Positions 46,520 to 56,700 of a stretch of DNA of 64,000 nt are shown here, piece by piece. The notes beneath the pieces were generated by a model. It did no database searches and was not told the DNA's origin. It saw nothing but the letters and a program-made list of their open reading frames with translations. Within the stretch, counting starts at the first letter, position 1. Every line of letters starts with the position of its first letter. This stretch comes from Arachis hypogaea (Eukaryota > Streptophyta > Magnoliopsida > Fabales > Fabaceae). The translations under genes and the position numbers were made by a program. The stretch spans positions 100,605,363 through 100,669,362 of the forward strand of contig NC_092046.1 in the NCBI RefSeq assembly GCF_003086295.3, given 5' to 3'.

Positions 46520-48177
46520 AGGAGGAATCGTCGAGCTAGCGACGGTAAAAGAGCGCTCTGTTGGGAGGCAACCCAACCTCAGGTAGTTTTCTTTTCAGCT
46601 TTATTTCAATAAAGGTCACAAGTTGTTTCCCTTGTATTGCAAGGAGCTAAGTTTGGTGTTCCACACCAACACAATCCAAGAGTGAAAGTGTAATTCTAAG
46701 TTTGGTGTTCCACCAAAGGATATTAGTTAGAATCATACTCCACTCCCAAAAAACATTGCCAGCTCCAACCAATCAAGGGAAACCACTTAGATGTAGTTAG
46801 ACTTTAGGTAATCATTATTTTGTTAATAACAAGATATGAGGTTCTCTGCATATATGCAATGTTTTGCACTGGGCAACAAACTAAGTTTGGTGTTCACACA
46901 CCAAATTAAAGTCAGAAGTCACAAGCATACATGCAAGCTAACTATTTCTCAAGTGCTTTGGGAACAAGCAACTTCCAATAACTTTGCAGGAATCTTATGA
47001 GGAAATGGTGCACCTTCAGGTAGCAAGGACTAGGATGATGACAAAAAAAAAAGAGGGCAACTAGAAATCATCACCCGAAGGTTGTATTGTTACTTAATTC
47101 CATTGTACTTAGAATGTTGAAAATTGGAAGTCCGAATGCACTTTTGATCAATAGTGACTCGTTAATTTGAACCTTTTTAAATTCTGTCTTTTAAGTTTTT
47201 TTTTGAATAAGGTCTATGTTTGCTAGTCTTTATGTTACTGCATCATCTCCTTACTTACTTGTATGCTTGTCCCTTTGAATCAAATGAAAAAGAGAATGAG
47301 TGTTTCAAAAGACCAGAGAGGAGTTCATACTATGGAGTAAGTTCATGAGTTTATGGTATAGTCATAAGTTAGCTAAGTTAGTTCAACCACAAGGTGGGAA
47401 GACAACTATCTGTCATGAATACTATACTTTGAATACACCCCATGAAACTAGCTAAATGAGAAGATCCCAATAAGAAAAAGGGAAAGAACAAATAAAGGTT
47501 GAAAAATAAAAGAAAAAAAGAGTAAGCAATAAGGCTAGGCACCAATGGTTTTAATCTTGAGGCATGTGTCTGTGGTGCTCCTGTGTGAGGGATTTACTTG
47601 GATGAATATGCTCTTAGGGGTGCCTTATCACTTGGTAACTTGGGTTAACTAACTCGGGATTATCAGCTGAAAGTCCACTATCAAGAGTAACCTTCACTAC
47701 AGAGCATTTAGTAACCAAAGAGGTGCTGGACACCAAGGTCTCAAGAAAAGAAAATAAATAAACTATATGCCTATGGTGTGTGTGTATGGGAGAAAGAGAC
47801 TTGAGGGAGTAAGTCCGTAGGGGTGTCTTAACACCTAGCACCTTGAACCAACTGGTTCGGGAGTGTTGGCTGAAAGCTTATCTTAAAGAGTCGCCCCCTT
47901 ACAGAGCACTTAGCCTAAGAACACAAATAAGCCCTGAAATAACAATAAAAGGATCAATGAATAAAAGTCTCATGGGATGCAATCACAGTGAGTATTCTAG
48001 GACATGACAAAGGTCTAAAAGCCAGTAAAGGAATGAATCTAAGTTGCTATGCATGAAACCACCATAAAACCAGGGACATGAACTCCACAAGAATGACTCA
48101 TTTCTCTTGGCATTCCATTCATCATTCTCTTGTTCCAGTACTTGCTTAGGGACAAGCAAGCTTTAAGTTTGGTGTTG
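46520..48177 (+). other. C region between pol and 3' LTR
   Basis: No aORF. The post-pol signature TTGGGAGGCAACCCAACC is at about 46560-46577. CTAAGTTTGGTGTT copies lie near 46648, 46697 and 46881. Two diverged direct repeats of about 100 bp are at 47615-47715 and 47820-47915. A hairpin and AAGTTTGGTGTTG sit at the LTR junction. Confidence 0.75.
48141..48160 (+). repeat. Hairpin next to C 3' LTR
   Basis: CTTGCTT/AAGCAAG, perfect 7-bp stem, 6-nt loop, followed by TTTAAGTTTGGTGTTG and then the LTR. Same module as in A, B and D, on the opposite genomic strand and in a different family. Confidence 0.8.
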
Positions 48178-48995
48178 TGATGCCAGGGCATTTTGACCAG
48201 TTTCACTGACCTTTTCTTAACTGTTTTTAGGGTAGTTTCATGCATTTTCTTAGAAAATAAGCTAGTTTTGGGTAGATATTCACTTACATCATGATTTAAG
48301 AATACATTGTGCACTTTACATGATTTCATGAGGATTTTGCATGAATTTAATGACAAATTGGATGTTGTATTTCCCATGACTTGGACTAGAACTTTGATGC
48401 ACTCTATTGCTTGATTTTAGGATAAAGGAAGCAAGGAAGAACCATGTTAGCAGCCACGTTAATCTAATTAACATAAATCCTAACGTGGAATGGGAGTGAC
48501 TTGCAAAGTTAATGAGAAAAGTAATTGCCAATAACGCTCTCGAAGCCATCATTGCCCACGTTAAGGGTCACGTTAACTAAGCTAACGTGAACTCTAACGT
48601 GGAGGAAAGGAAATGGAGCCAACGTTAGTGACACTTACCTTTGTCACTAACGTTGGACCAAGCTCATAAGTGGCCACGTTAAGAGCCACATTAACTTAGT
48701 TAACGTGGCCTCTAACGTTAAGAAGTAAAGGGGAAACCAACGTTAGTGACATTCAGCTTTGTCACTAACGTTGGCCAAGTCACAATAAGCCACCTTAACT
48801 TCCACGTTAACCTAGTTAACGTGGAAGCTAACGTGAAGAAAGTAGGTGATCGACAACGTTAGTGACACCAAACATTGTCACTAACGTTGGGATTAACCCA
48901 CACAAGCCCCAATAAGCCACGTTAACTCCCACGTTAACCTAGTTAACGTGGAAGCTAACGTGAAAAGGAAGGTGATCGCCAACGTTAGTGACACC
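48178..48995 (+). repeat. C 3' LTR, first part
   Basis: TGATGCCAGGGC start and palindrome array. Interrupted by D at the ACACC target site (48991-48995). Confidence 0.92.
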
Positions 48996-49960
48996 TGGTG
49001 CACAAAATTGTTACTTGGTGCACAAAATTGTTACTCTCTTACAATTTCGCACACATTACTCTCTTACAATTTCGCACAGATGACCAGCAAGTGCACCGGG
49101 TCGTCCAAGTAATACCTTACGTGAGTAAGGGTCGAATCCCACAGAGATTGTTGGTTTGAAGCAATCTATGGTTATCTTGTAAATCTTAGTCAGGAAGTCA
49201 ATTATGTTTATCAGTTGAATTGCGAATAAACAATAGAGCATAAATTAAAGGTTACTTCTTGTGCAGTGATGGAGAATATGTTGGAGTTTTGGAGATGCTT
49301 TGTCCTCTGAATCTCTGCTTTCATCTGTCTTCTGATTCACGCACGCACGTCCTCCTATGGAAAGCTGTGTGTTGGTGGATCACCGTTGTCAATGGCTACC
49401 ATCCATCCTTCCAGTGAAAACTACGCTCACGCGCTCTGTCACAGCACGGCTAATCACCGGTTGGTTCTCGATCCGGTTGGAATAGGATTTACTATCCTTT
49501 TGCGTCTGTCACTAATGCCCAGCCTTCAGGAGTTTGAAGCTCGTCACAGTCATTCAATCCTTGAATCCTACTCAGAATACCACAGACAAGGTTTAGACTT
49601 TCCGGATTCTCATGAATGCCGCCATCAGTTCTAGCTTATACCACGGAGATTCTGATTAAGGAATCTAAGAGATACTCACTCAATCGGATATAGAACGGAG
49701 GTGGTTGTCAGGCACGCGTTCATGGTTTGAGGAAGGTGATGAATGTCACTGATCATCACCTTCATCACAGTTAAGCGCGAATGAACATCTTAGATAGGAA
49801 CAAGCGTGTTTGAATGGAAAACAGAAATACTTGCATTAATTCATTGAGACACAGCAGAGCTCCTCACCCCCAACAATGGGGTTTAGAGACTCATACCGTC
49901 AGAGAATACAAAGTTTAGATCTAAAATGTCATGAGATACAAAATAAGTCTCTAAAAGTTG

Positions 49961-49969
49961 TTTAAATAC
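49961..49969 (-). promoter_or_regulatory. LTR TATA-like box (D 3' LTR)
   Basis: The minus strand reads TATTTAAAC (variant TATA). The 5' LTR copy is near 60799-60807. The palindrome array lies 150-270 bp upstream. Confidence 0.5.
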
Positions 49970-50116
49970 TAAACCAGTAGCCTAGGGTTACAAAATATGA
50001 GTGGACTATGATGGATGATGCAGAGATCCACTTCTGGGGCCCACTTGGTGTGCTGGGGCCCACTTGGTGTGTGCTGGGGCTGAGACTTTAAGTAATTCAC
50101 GTGCAGAGGCCATTTG

Positions 50117-50230
50117 TGGAGTTGAACGCCAGTTTTTGTGCCAGTTTGGGCGTTCAACTCCAGTTTTTGATCCTTTTCTGGCGCTGGACGCCAGATTTGG
50201 GCAGAAGGCTGGCGTTGAACGCCAGTTTAC
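50117..50230. repeat. Palindrome array in D 3' LTR U3
   Basis: GTTGAACGCCAG, GGGCGTTCAACTC, CTGGCGCTGGACGCCAG, CTGGCGTTGAACGCCAG: the same order and spacing as the B LTRs. The 5' LTR copy is at 60955-61068. Confidence 0.88.
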
Positions 50231-50598
50231 GTCGTCAAGTCTTGTACAAAGTATGGAATATTATATATTGCTGGAAAGCCCTGGATGTCTACTTTCCAAC
50301 GCAATTGGAAGCACGCCATTTCGAGTTCTGTAGCTCCAGAAAATCCACTTTTAGTGCAGGGAGGTCAGAATCCAACAGCATCAGCAGTCCTTTTTCAGCC
50401 TGAATCAGATTTTTGCTCAGCTCCTTCAATTTCAGCCAGAAAAATACCTAAAATTACAGAAAAACACACAACTCATAGTAAAGTCTAGAAACATGAATTT
50501 TTCCTAAAAACTACTGGAAATAAACCAAAAACTAACTAAAACATACTCAAAACTATATGAAATTATCCCCAAAAAGCGTATAAAATATCCGCTCATCA

Positions 50599-51703
50599 CA
50601 ACACCAAACTTAAACTGTTGCTTGTCCTCAAGCAACTAGACAAATAAAATAGAAGACTAATAGGTTGAGAAGCAATAATATCTCAGAGTTTTTGTTTGAA
50701 GCTCAGATCCTAATTAGATGAGCGGGACTAGTAGCTTTTTGCTTCTGAACAGTTTTGGCATCTCACTTTATCCATTGAAGCTCAGAGTGATTGGCATCTA
50801 TAGGAACTCAGAATTCAGATAGTGTTATTGATTCTCTTAGTTCAGTGTGATGATTCTTGAACACAGCTTCTTTATGAGTCTTGGCCGTGGCCCTAAGCAC
50901 TTTGTTTTCCAGTATTACTACCGGATACATAAATGCCACAGACACATAACTGGGTGAACCTTTTCAGATTGTGACTCAGCTTTGCTAAAGTCCCCAATTA
51001 GAGGTGTCCAGAGTTCTTAAGCACACTCTTCTTTTTGCTTTGGACCTTGACTTTAACCGCTCAGTCTCAAGTTTTCACTTGACACCTTCACGCCACAAGC
51101 ACATGGTTAGGGACAGCTTGATTTAGCCGCTTAGGCCAGGATTTTATTCCTTTTTGGCCCTCCTATCCACTGATGCTCAAAGCCTTGGGATCCTTTTTAT
51201 TACCCTTGCCTTTTGGTTTTAAGGGCTTTGGCTTTTTCTGCTTGCTTTCTCTTTTTTTTCTTTCTCTTTTTTTCTTTCTCTCTTTTCTTTTTTTTTTTCT
51301 GCAAGCTTTGTTCTTTGCTGCTTTTTCTTGCTTCAAGAATCATTTTTATGATTTTTCAGATTCTCAATAACATGTCTCATGGTCATCATTCTTTCAAGAG
51401 CCAACATATTTAACAGTCTTAAACAACAAATTCAAAAGATATATGCACTGTTCAAGCATTCATTCAGAAGACAGAAAGCATTGCCACCACATTTAACTAA
51501 TTAGAATTTCTTTTATTAAAACTCGAAATTTTATTGCTTCTTATTTAAAAGATCTACTATTTTATTCATGTTTGCTGATGATGAGAAAAATAAACTATAG
51601 CTTAATTGGAGATAAAATCAAAATAGACTAATTACTACTATATGACGTCTAAGGTAAACTTTTTATAAGGACACTGTCACAGAGTTAAGGCAGAAATTGG
51701 AAA
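50599..51703 (-). other. D region between aORF and 3' LTR
   Basis: No gene. Hairpin at 50617-50636, AAGTTTGGTGTTG beside the LTR, and an about 80-nt polypurine tract (element sense) at 51232-51310. Confidence 0.72.
50617..50636 (-). repeat. Hairpin next to D 3' LTR
   Basis: GTTGCTTG/CAAGCAAC, perfect 8-bp stem, TCCT loop (plus strand). Confidence 0.8.
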
Positions 51704-52834
51704 TTAACAACCTTTATCTGGGGGTATGGGGGTTCCTCTGATCCTTGGGAGGCTTGGTATCACAGAAGATTTTTGGCGCTTCAGTTCCCTTAAGTCACGT
51801 CCCTGCTCCTCTTGTTCTTTAAGCATATGGGTTAGCATTTGACTGTGTTCCTTCTGTTGTTTTATTATTTGCTCCATAGCTTCCTGTATCTTGGTGACAG
51901 ACGTCTCAAGATGTTCCCAATATTCTGCTTGAGGAATCTCTGGAAGGAATTCCTGTGCTCTTTTCTTTATAGGATCCTCCTGTGCTTGTTGTCTCTCCAT
52001 TGATGCTTTGGTGATTGGCCTTTCAATTAGGATATATTCAGTTATTCCCATCTTGACTCCAGCGTCCTTGCAGAGCAGAGAAATCACGCTTGGATAAGCC
52101 AACCTGGCCTCTCTTGAATTTTTGTTAGCAATCTTATAGAACTCTGTTGAAATCAGCTGATGAACCTCCACTTCCTTTCCCATCATGATGCAATGAATCA
52201 TCACTGCTCTTTTAACTGTGACTTCAGAACGGTTGCTGGTGGGCCACAGAGAACGCCCAATGAAGTCCAGCCATCCTCTGGCAACTGGTTTGAGATCCTC
52301 CCTTTTGAGTTGATTTGGGACGCCCTTTGTGTTGGTGGTCCACCTGGCTCCAGGAATACAGATGTCCTCCCCAATTTTATCCAGGCCAATGTCTGCTCTC
52401 ATCATCCTCCTGTTGAAGGAGTCTGGATCATCCTTTAGCTGAGGTAGCTTTAGTATCTCTCTGATCTTGTCAGGGGTGGTATGAACAATTTTTCCCCTGA
52501 CCATGGTCCGAAATTCGTAGCAGGCTGTTCCAGATAGTCTTTGCTTGTCAGTCTGCCACATATTAGCATAGAACTCCTGGACCATGTTCCTTCCTACTTT
52601 CGTTTCAGGATTAGCTAGGACTTCCCAGTTCCTGATTCGAATTTGCTCCTGGATCTCTGGATATTCATCTTCTTTCAGATCGAATCTAACTTCCGGGATC
52701 ACTGATCTCAGACCCATTACTTTAAGATAATGGTCTGAATGTTCTTTAGATAAGAACTTCCCTTGATTCCAAAGTGGTCTTGGAACGCTCTCTTTCTTGT
52801 CTCTAGGAGTGTATTGTTTCCCATTGGGAGCCAT
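51704..52834 (-). CDS. D aORF, putative plant transposon protein (env-like position)
   Basis: Intact, 376 codons from the ATG at 52834 (MAPNGKQ, matching the MAPK starts of the A and B copies). The frame stays open upstream to 52990 with a hydrophobic stretch, but that stretch overlaps the leader hairpin and pyrimidine-rich antisense, so I prefer the downstream ATG. Domains: basic N-terminus, SVIPEVRFDLKEDEYPEI block, MVRGK, core VARGWLDFIGRSLWPTSNR, then a Gln/Glu-rich coiled-coil-like tail ending in a basic/Pro segment. It occupies the env-like slot after pol, yet shows no transmembrane segment from this start. Role unknown; an RNA or particle-associated accessory factor is one possibility (inference). 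Confidence 0.85.
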   Translation of the reverse strand: MAPNGKQYTPRDKKESVPRPLWNQGKFLSKEHSDHYLKVMGLRSVIPEVRFDLKEDEYPEIQEQIRIRNWEVLANPETKVGRNMVQEFYANMWQTDKQRLSGTACYEFRTMVRGKIVHTTPDKIREILKLPQLKDDPDSFNRRMMRADIGLDKIGEDICIPGARWTTNTKGVPNQLKREDLKPVARGWLDFIGRSLWPTSNRSEVTVKRAVMIHCIMMGKEVEVHQLISTEFYKIANKNSREARLAYPSVISLLCKDAGVKMGITEYILIERPITKASMERQQAQEDPIKKRAQEFLPEIPQAEYWEHLETSVTKIQEAMEQIIKQQKEHSQMLTHMLKEQEEQGRDLRELKRQKSSVIPSLPRIRGTPIPPDKGC

Positions 52835-52873
52835 GATCTTAGTGATTTCGGAAAAACACACCAAACTTAGAGG

Positions 52874-52893
52874 TTTGCTTGTCCTCAAGCAAA
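52874..52893 (-). repeat. Hairpin upstream of D aORF
   Basis: TTTGCTTG/CAAGCAAA, perfect 8-bp stem, 4-nt loop, 40-60 nt before the ATG, followed in element sense by CTAAGTTTGGTGTG. Confidence 0.8.
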
Positions 52894-52965
52894 AGAAAAG
52901 AAAGGAGAGGGATAGAAGGAGATTGAGTAGCACTTGTTGATGAAGGAAGGGGGAGGCCGAACCCA

Positions 52966-52974
52966 ATTTAAAGG
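52966..52974 (-). promoter_or_regulatory. Possible TATA-like site before D aORF
   Basis: Minus-strand CTTTAAATTGG about 135 bp upstream of the ATG. It sits where A and B have TATATAAA, and is a weaker match. Inferred. Confidence 0.3.
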
Positions 52975-53375
52975 GGGGTTGGATTTTCAAAAAATTGGAG
53001 GAGATAAGATAAAAAGATTGAGGTGAAAAAGATAAGATAGAAGATATAGTTTAATTTTGAAACGATAGGATAGATTTTTGAAAAAGATAATTCTGGATTT
53101 TGAAAGAGATAATATGAAAAAGATATTGAAAAAGATATGGATTAGTTGAAAATATTTTTGAGTGAAAAAGATAGATTTTGAAAAAGATAGATTTTCAGAA
53201 AAGATTTTGAAAAGAGTTGGATTGAATTTGGAAAGATGGATTTTTAGAAATTAAGGTTTTTAGAAATCAGGGTTCTTGATATGTTCATGTAAAAATCATG
53301 CATTGAAGCATTCAAATTTAAAATTAAATTGGAAATTCGTGTGGAATCACTGGAAATGGCTCCTCCCTGTCCTCC

Positions 53376-53600
53376 TGGCGTTTGAACGCCCAAACACTGC
53401 CTGTTTTGGGCGTTCAGCGCCCAAATGCTGATCTCCTGGGCGTTCAGCGCCCAGTTGCTACCATTACTGGCGTTCAACGCCCAGTGGGTGGCCATTCCTG
53501 GCGCTGAACGCCCAAATGCTGCCATTACTGGCGTTCAGCGCCCAGTGGATGCCCATTTTGGGCGCTGAACGCCCAAAATGCCCCTTTACTGGCGTTTTCT
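53376..53600. repeat. GGGCGTTCAGCGCCC palindrome array in D internal region
   Basis: Eight palindromes of types GGGCGTTCAGCGCCC, TGGCGTTCAACGCCCA and GGGCGCTGAACGCCC at about 30-bp spacing, between pol and aORF, as in A and B. Confidence 0.88.
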
Positions 53601-53794
53601 TGAGATTGAGCTCTTTTACTCTGTTTTGTGTGCCGAGGTCTTCTGTAAATGATTATTTACCTTGTTGTCAATGAACTATATATAAAATATAAAGATAGAA
53701 ATAGGGCAAAATGCTTGGAGGATTGTTGCCCCATGGCTGGGTTGCCTCCCAGCAAGCGCTTCTTTATTGTCTTTAGCTGGACCTTGCTGAGCTT

Positions 53795-56700
53795 TTAATC
53801 TAGCTTCAGCCTTGAGCATTCTTGCTCAGTGTTGCCTTCAAGATAATGCTTGATTCTCTGTCCATTGACAATGAACTTCTTATCAGAATCAATATCTTGA
53901 AGCTCCACATAACCATATGGTGACATACTTGTAATCACGTATGGTCCCCTCCACCGGGATTTCAGTTTCCTGGGGAATAGCCTGAGTCTAGAGTTAAACA
54001 ACAGGACCTTCTGTCCTGGTTCAAAGATTCTAGATGACAGCTTTCTGTCATGCCATTTTTTTTATTTTTCTTTATAAAGCTTGGCATTTTCGAAAGCTGT
54101 GAATCTGAATTCCTCTAGCTCATTTAGCTGGAGCAATCGTTTTTCTCCTGCTAATTTGGCATCTAAGTTTAGGAATCTGGTTGCCCAATAGCCCTTATGT
54201 TCCAGTTCCACGGGCAAGTGGCATGCCTTACCATACACGAGTTGGTATGGAGAGGTCCCTATAGGGGTCTTGAATGCTGTTCTGTAAGCCCACAGAGCAT
54301 CATCCAAGCTCCTTGCCCAATCCTTTCTACGGGTATTTATTGTCCGTTCCAGGATTCTCTTTAATTCTCTGTTAGAGACTTCAGCTTGCCCGTTGGTTTG
54401 TGGATGATATGGAGTGGCCACTTTGTGGCGAATTCCATACCGAACCATGGCAGAGTAAAGCTGTTTATTGCAGAAGTGAGTGCCCCCATCACTGATTAAT
54501 ACTCTAGGGACACCAAACCTGCTAAAGATATGTTTCTGGAGGAACTTCAGCACTGTTTTAGTATCATTGGTGGGTGTGGCAATAGCCTCAACCCATTTTG
54601 ATACATAGTCAACTGCCACCAGAATATAAGTGTTTGAGTATGATGGTGGGAAAGGTCCCATGAAGTCAATTCCCCATACATCAAACAACTCTATTTCCAA
54701 GATTCCTTGTTGAGGCATGGCGTACCCATGAGGCAGATTACCAGCTCTTTGGCAACTGTCACAATTACGTACAAACTCTCGGGAATCTTTATAGAGTGTG
54801 GGCCAATAGAAGCCACATTGGAGAACCTTGGTGGCTGTTCGCTCACCTCCGAAATGGCCTCCATATTGAGATCCATGGCATTGCCATAGGATTCTCTGTG
54901 CTTCCTCTCTGGGGACACACCTACGGATAATTCCGTCTGCACATCTCTTAAAGAGATAGGGCTCATCCCACAAGTAGTACTTTGCATCAGTAATTAGTTT
55001 CTTTTTTTGTATTCTATTGTACTCCTTGGGTATGAACCTTGCAGCTTTATAGTTTGCAATATCGGCAAACCATGGTGCTTCCTGAATGGCAAATAGATGC
55101 TCATCAGGGAATGTCTCAGAGATCTCAAGGAAGGGGAGGGACGTCCCTTCCACTGGCTCTATTCGGGACAGATGATCAGCTACTTGGTTCTCTGTCCCTT
55201 TTCTGTCTCTTATTTCTATATCAAACTCTTGCAGAAGCAATACCCATCTGATGAGTCTGGGTTTTGAATCCTGCTTTGTGAGTAGATACTTAAGAGCAGC
55301 ATGGTCAGTGTACACAATCACCTTTGATCCTACTAAGTAGGATCTGAACTTGTCAATGGCGTAAACCACTGCAAGTAGTTCTTTTTCTGTGATTGTGTAA
55401 TTTTTCTGGGCATCATTTAGAACGCGACTGGCATAATAAATGACATGCAGAAGTTTGTCATGCCTCTGTCCCAATACTGCACCAATGGCATGATTACTGG
55501 CATCACACATTAACTCAAATGGCAATGTCCAGTCTGGTGCAGAAATGACTGGTGCTGTGACCAGCTTAGCTTTCAGCGTTTCAAACGCCTGCAGGCATGC
55601 TGTGTCAAACACAAATGGCGTGTCAGCAGCTAACAGATTGCTTAGAGGTTTTGTGATTTTTGAAAAATCCTTTATAAACCTCCTATAGAATCCTGCATGC
55701 CCCAGAAAGCTTCTTATTGCCTTAACATTGGCAGGTGGTGGTAATTTTTCAATTACCTCTATTTTTGCTTGATCCACCTCTATTCCCTTGTTTGAGATCT
55801 TATGCCCAAGAACAATTCCTTCAGTCACCATGAAGTGACACTTTTCCCAGTTTAAAACTAGGTTGGTTTCTTGGCATCTTTTCAGAACAAGTTTCAGGTG
55901 ATCAAGACAGGAGCTGAATGAGTCTCCATATACTGAGAAGTCATCCATGAAGACTTCCAGAAATTTTTCCACCATATCAGAGAAAATAGAGAGCATGCAT
56001 CTCTGGAAGGTTGCAGGTGCATTGCATAGCCCAAAGGGCATCCTTCTGTAAGCAAACACTCCGGATGGACATGTGAATGCTGTTTTCTCTTGATCCTGGG
56101 GATCTACTGCAATCTGGTTATAGCCTGAGTAGCCATCCAAAAAGCAGTAATAATCATGACCTGCTAGTCTCTCTAGCATCTGGTCTATGAATGGTAAAGG
56201 AAAATGATCCTTTCTGGTGGCTGTATTGAGCCTTCTGTAGTCAATACACATGCGCCACCCTGTAACTGTTCTTGTAGGAACCAGTTCATTTTTTTCATTA
56301 TGAATCACTGTCATGCCTCCCTTTTTTGGGACGACTTGAACAGGGCTCACCCAGGGGCTATCAGAAATGGGATAAATAATCCCAGCCTCTAGTAATTTGG
56401 TGACCTCTTTCTGCACCACTTCCTTCATGGCTGGATTTAGCCGCCTCTGTGGTTGAACCACTGGTTTGGCATTATCCTCCAATAGGATTTTGTGCATGCA
56501 TCTAGCTGGGCTTATGCCCTTAAGATCACCTATGGACCACCCAAGAGCTGTCTTGTGTGTCCTTAGCACTTGAATAAGTGCTTCCTCTTCCTGTGAATTT
56601 AAAGCAGAGCTTATGATCACTGGAAAAGTGTCACCTTCTCCTAGAAATGCATATTTTAAGGATGGTGGCAGTGGCTTGAGCTCTGGTTTAGGAGGTTTTT

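Larger units (their letters stand above)
48996..50598 (-). repeat. D 3' LTR, with a duplicated 20-bp end
   Basis: The outermost 20 bp (TGGTGCACAAAATTGTTACT on the plus strand) occurs twice in tandem at 48996-49035; the 5' LTR has it once. Inside both LTRs a 25-bp unit (TTACTCTCTTACAATTTCGC start) is tandemly doubled. TATA-like TATTTAAAC lies on the minus strand near 49961-49969. Palindromes at 50117-50230. Confidence 0.92.

Noticed and set aside
47614..47841. Small minus-strand ORF in C
   Set aside because: Lies across diverged direct repeats in a non-coding part of C; no recognisable domain.
51704..52834. True envelope gene
   Set aside because: Position fits, but there is no signal peptide, transmembrane segment or cleavage site from the conserved start; B, A1 and A2 copies agree.
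52835..52990. Hydrophobic N-terminal extension of the D aORF as a signal peptide
   Set aside because: The stretch overlaps the conserved hairpin and purine-rich complement, has no counterpart in the A or B copies, and the MAP start at 52834 is conserved.
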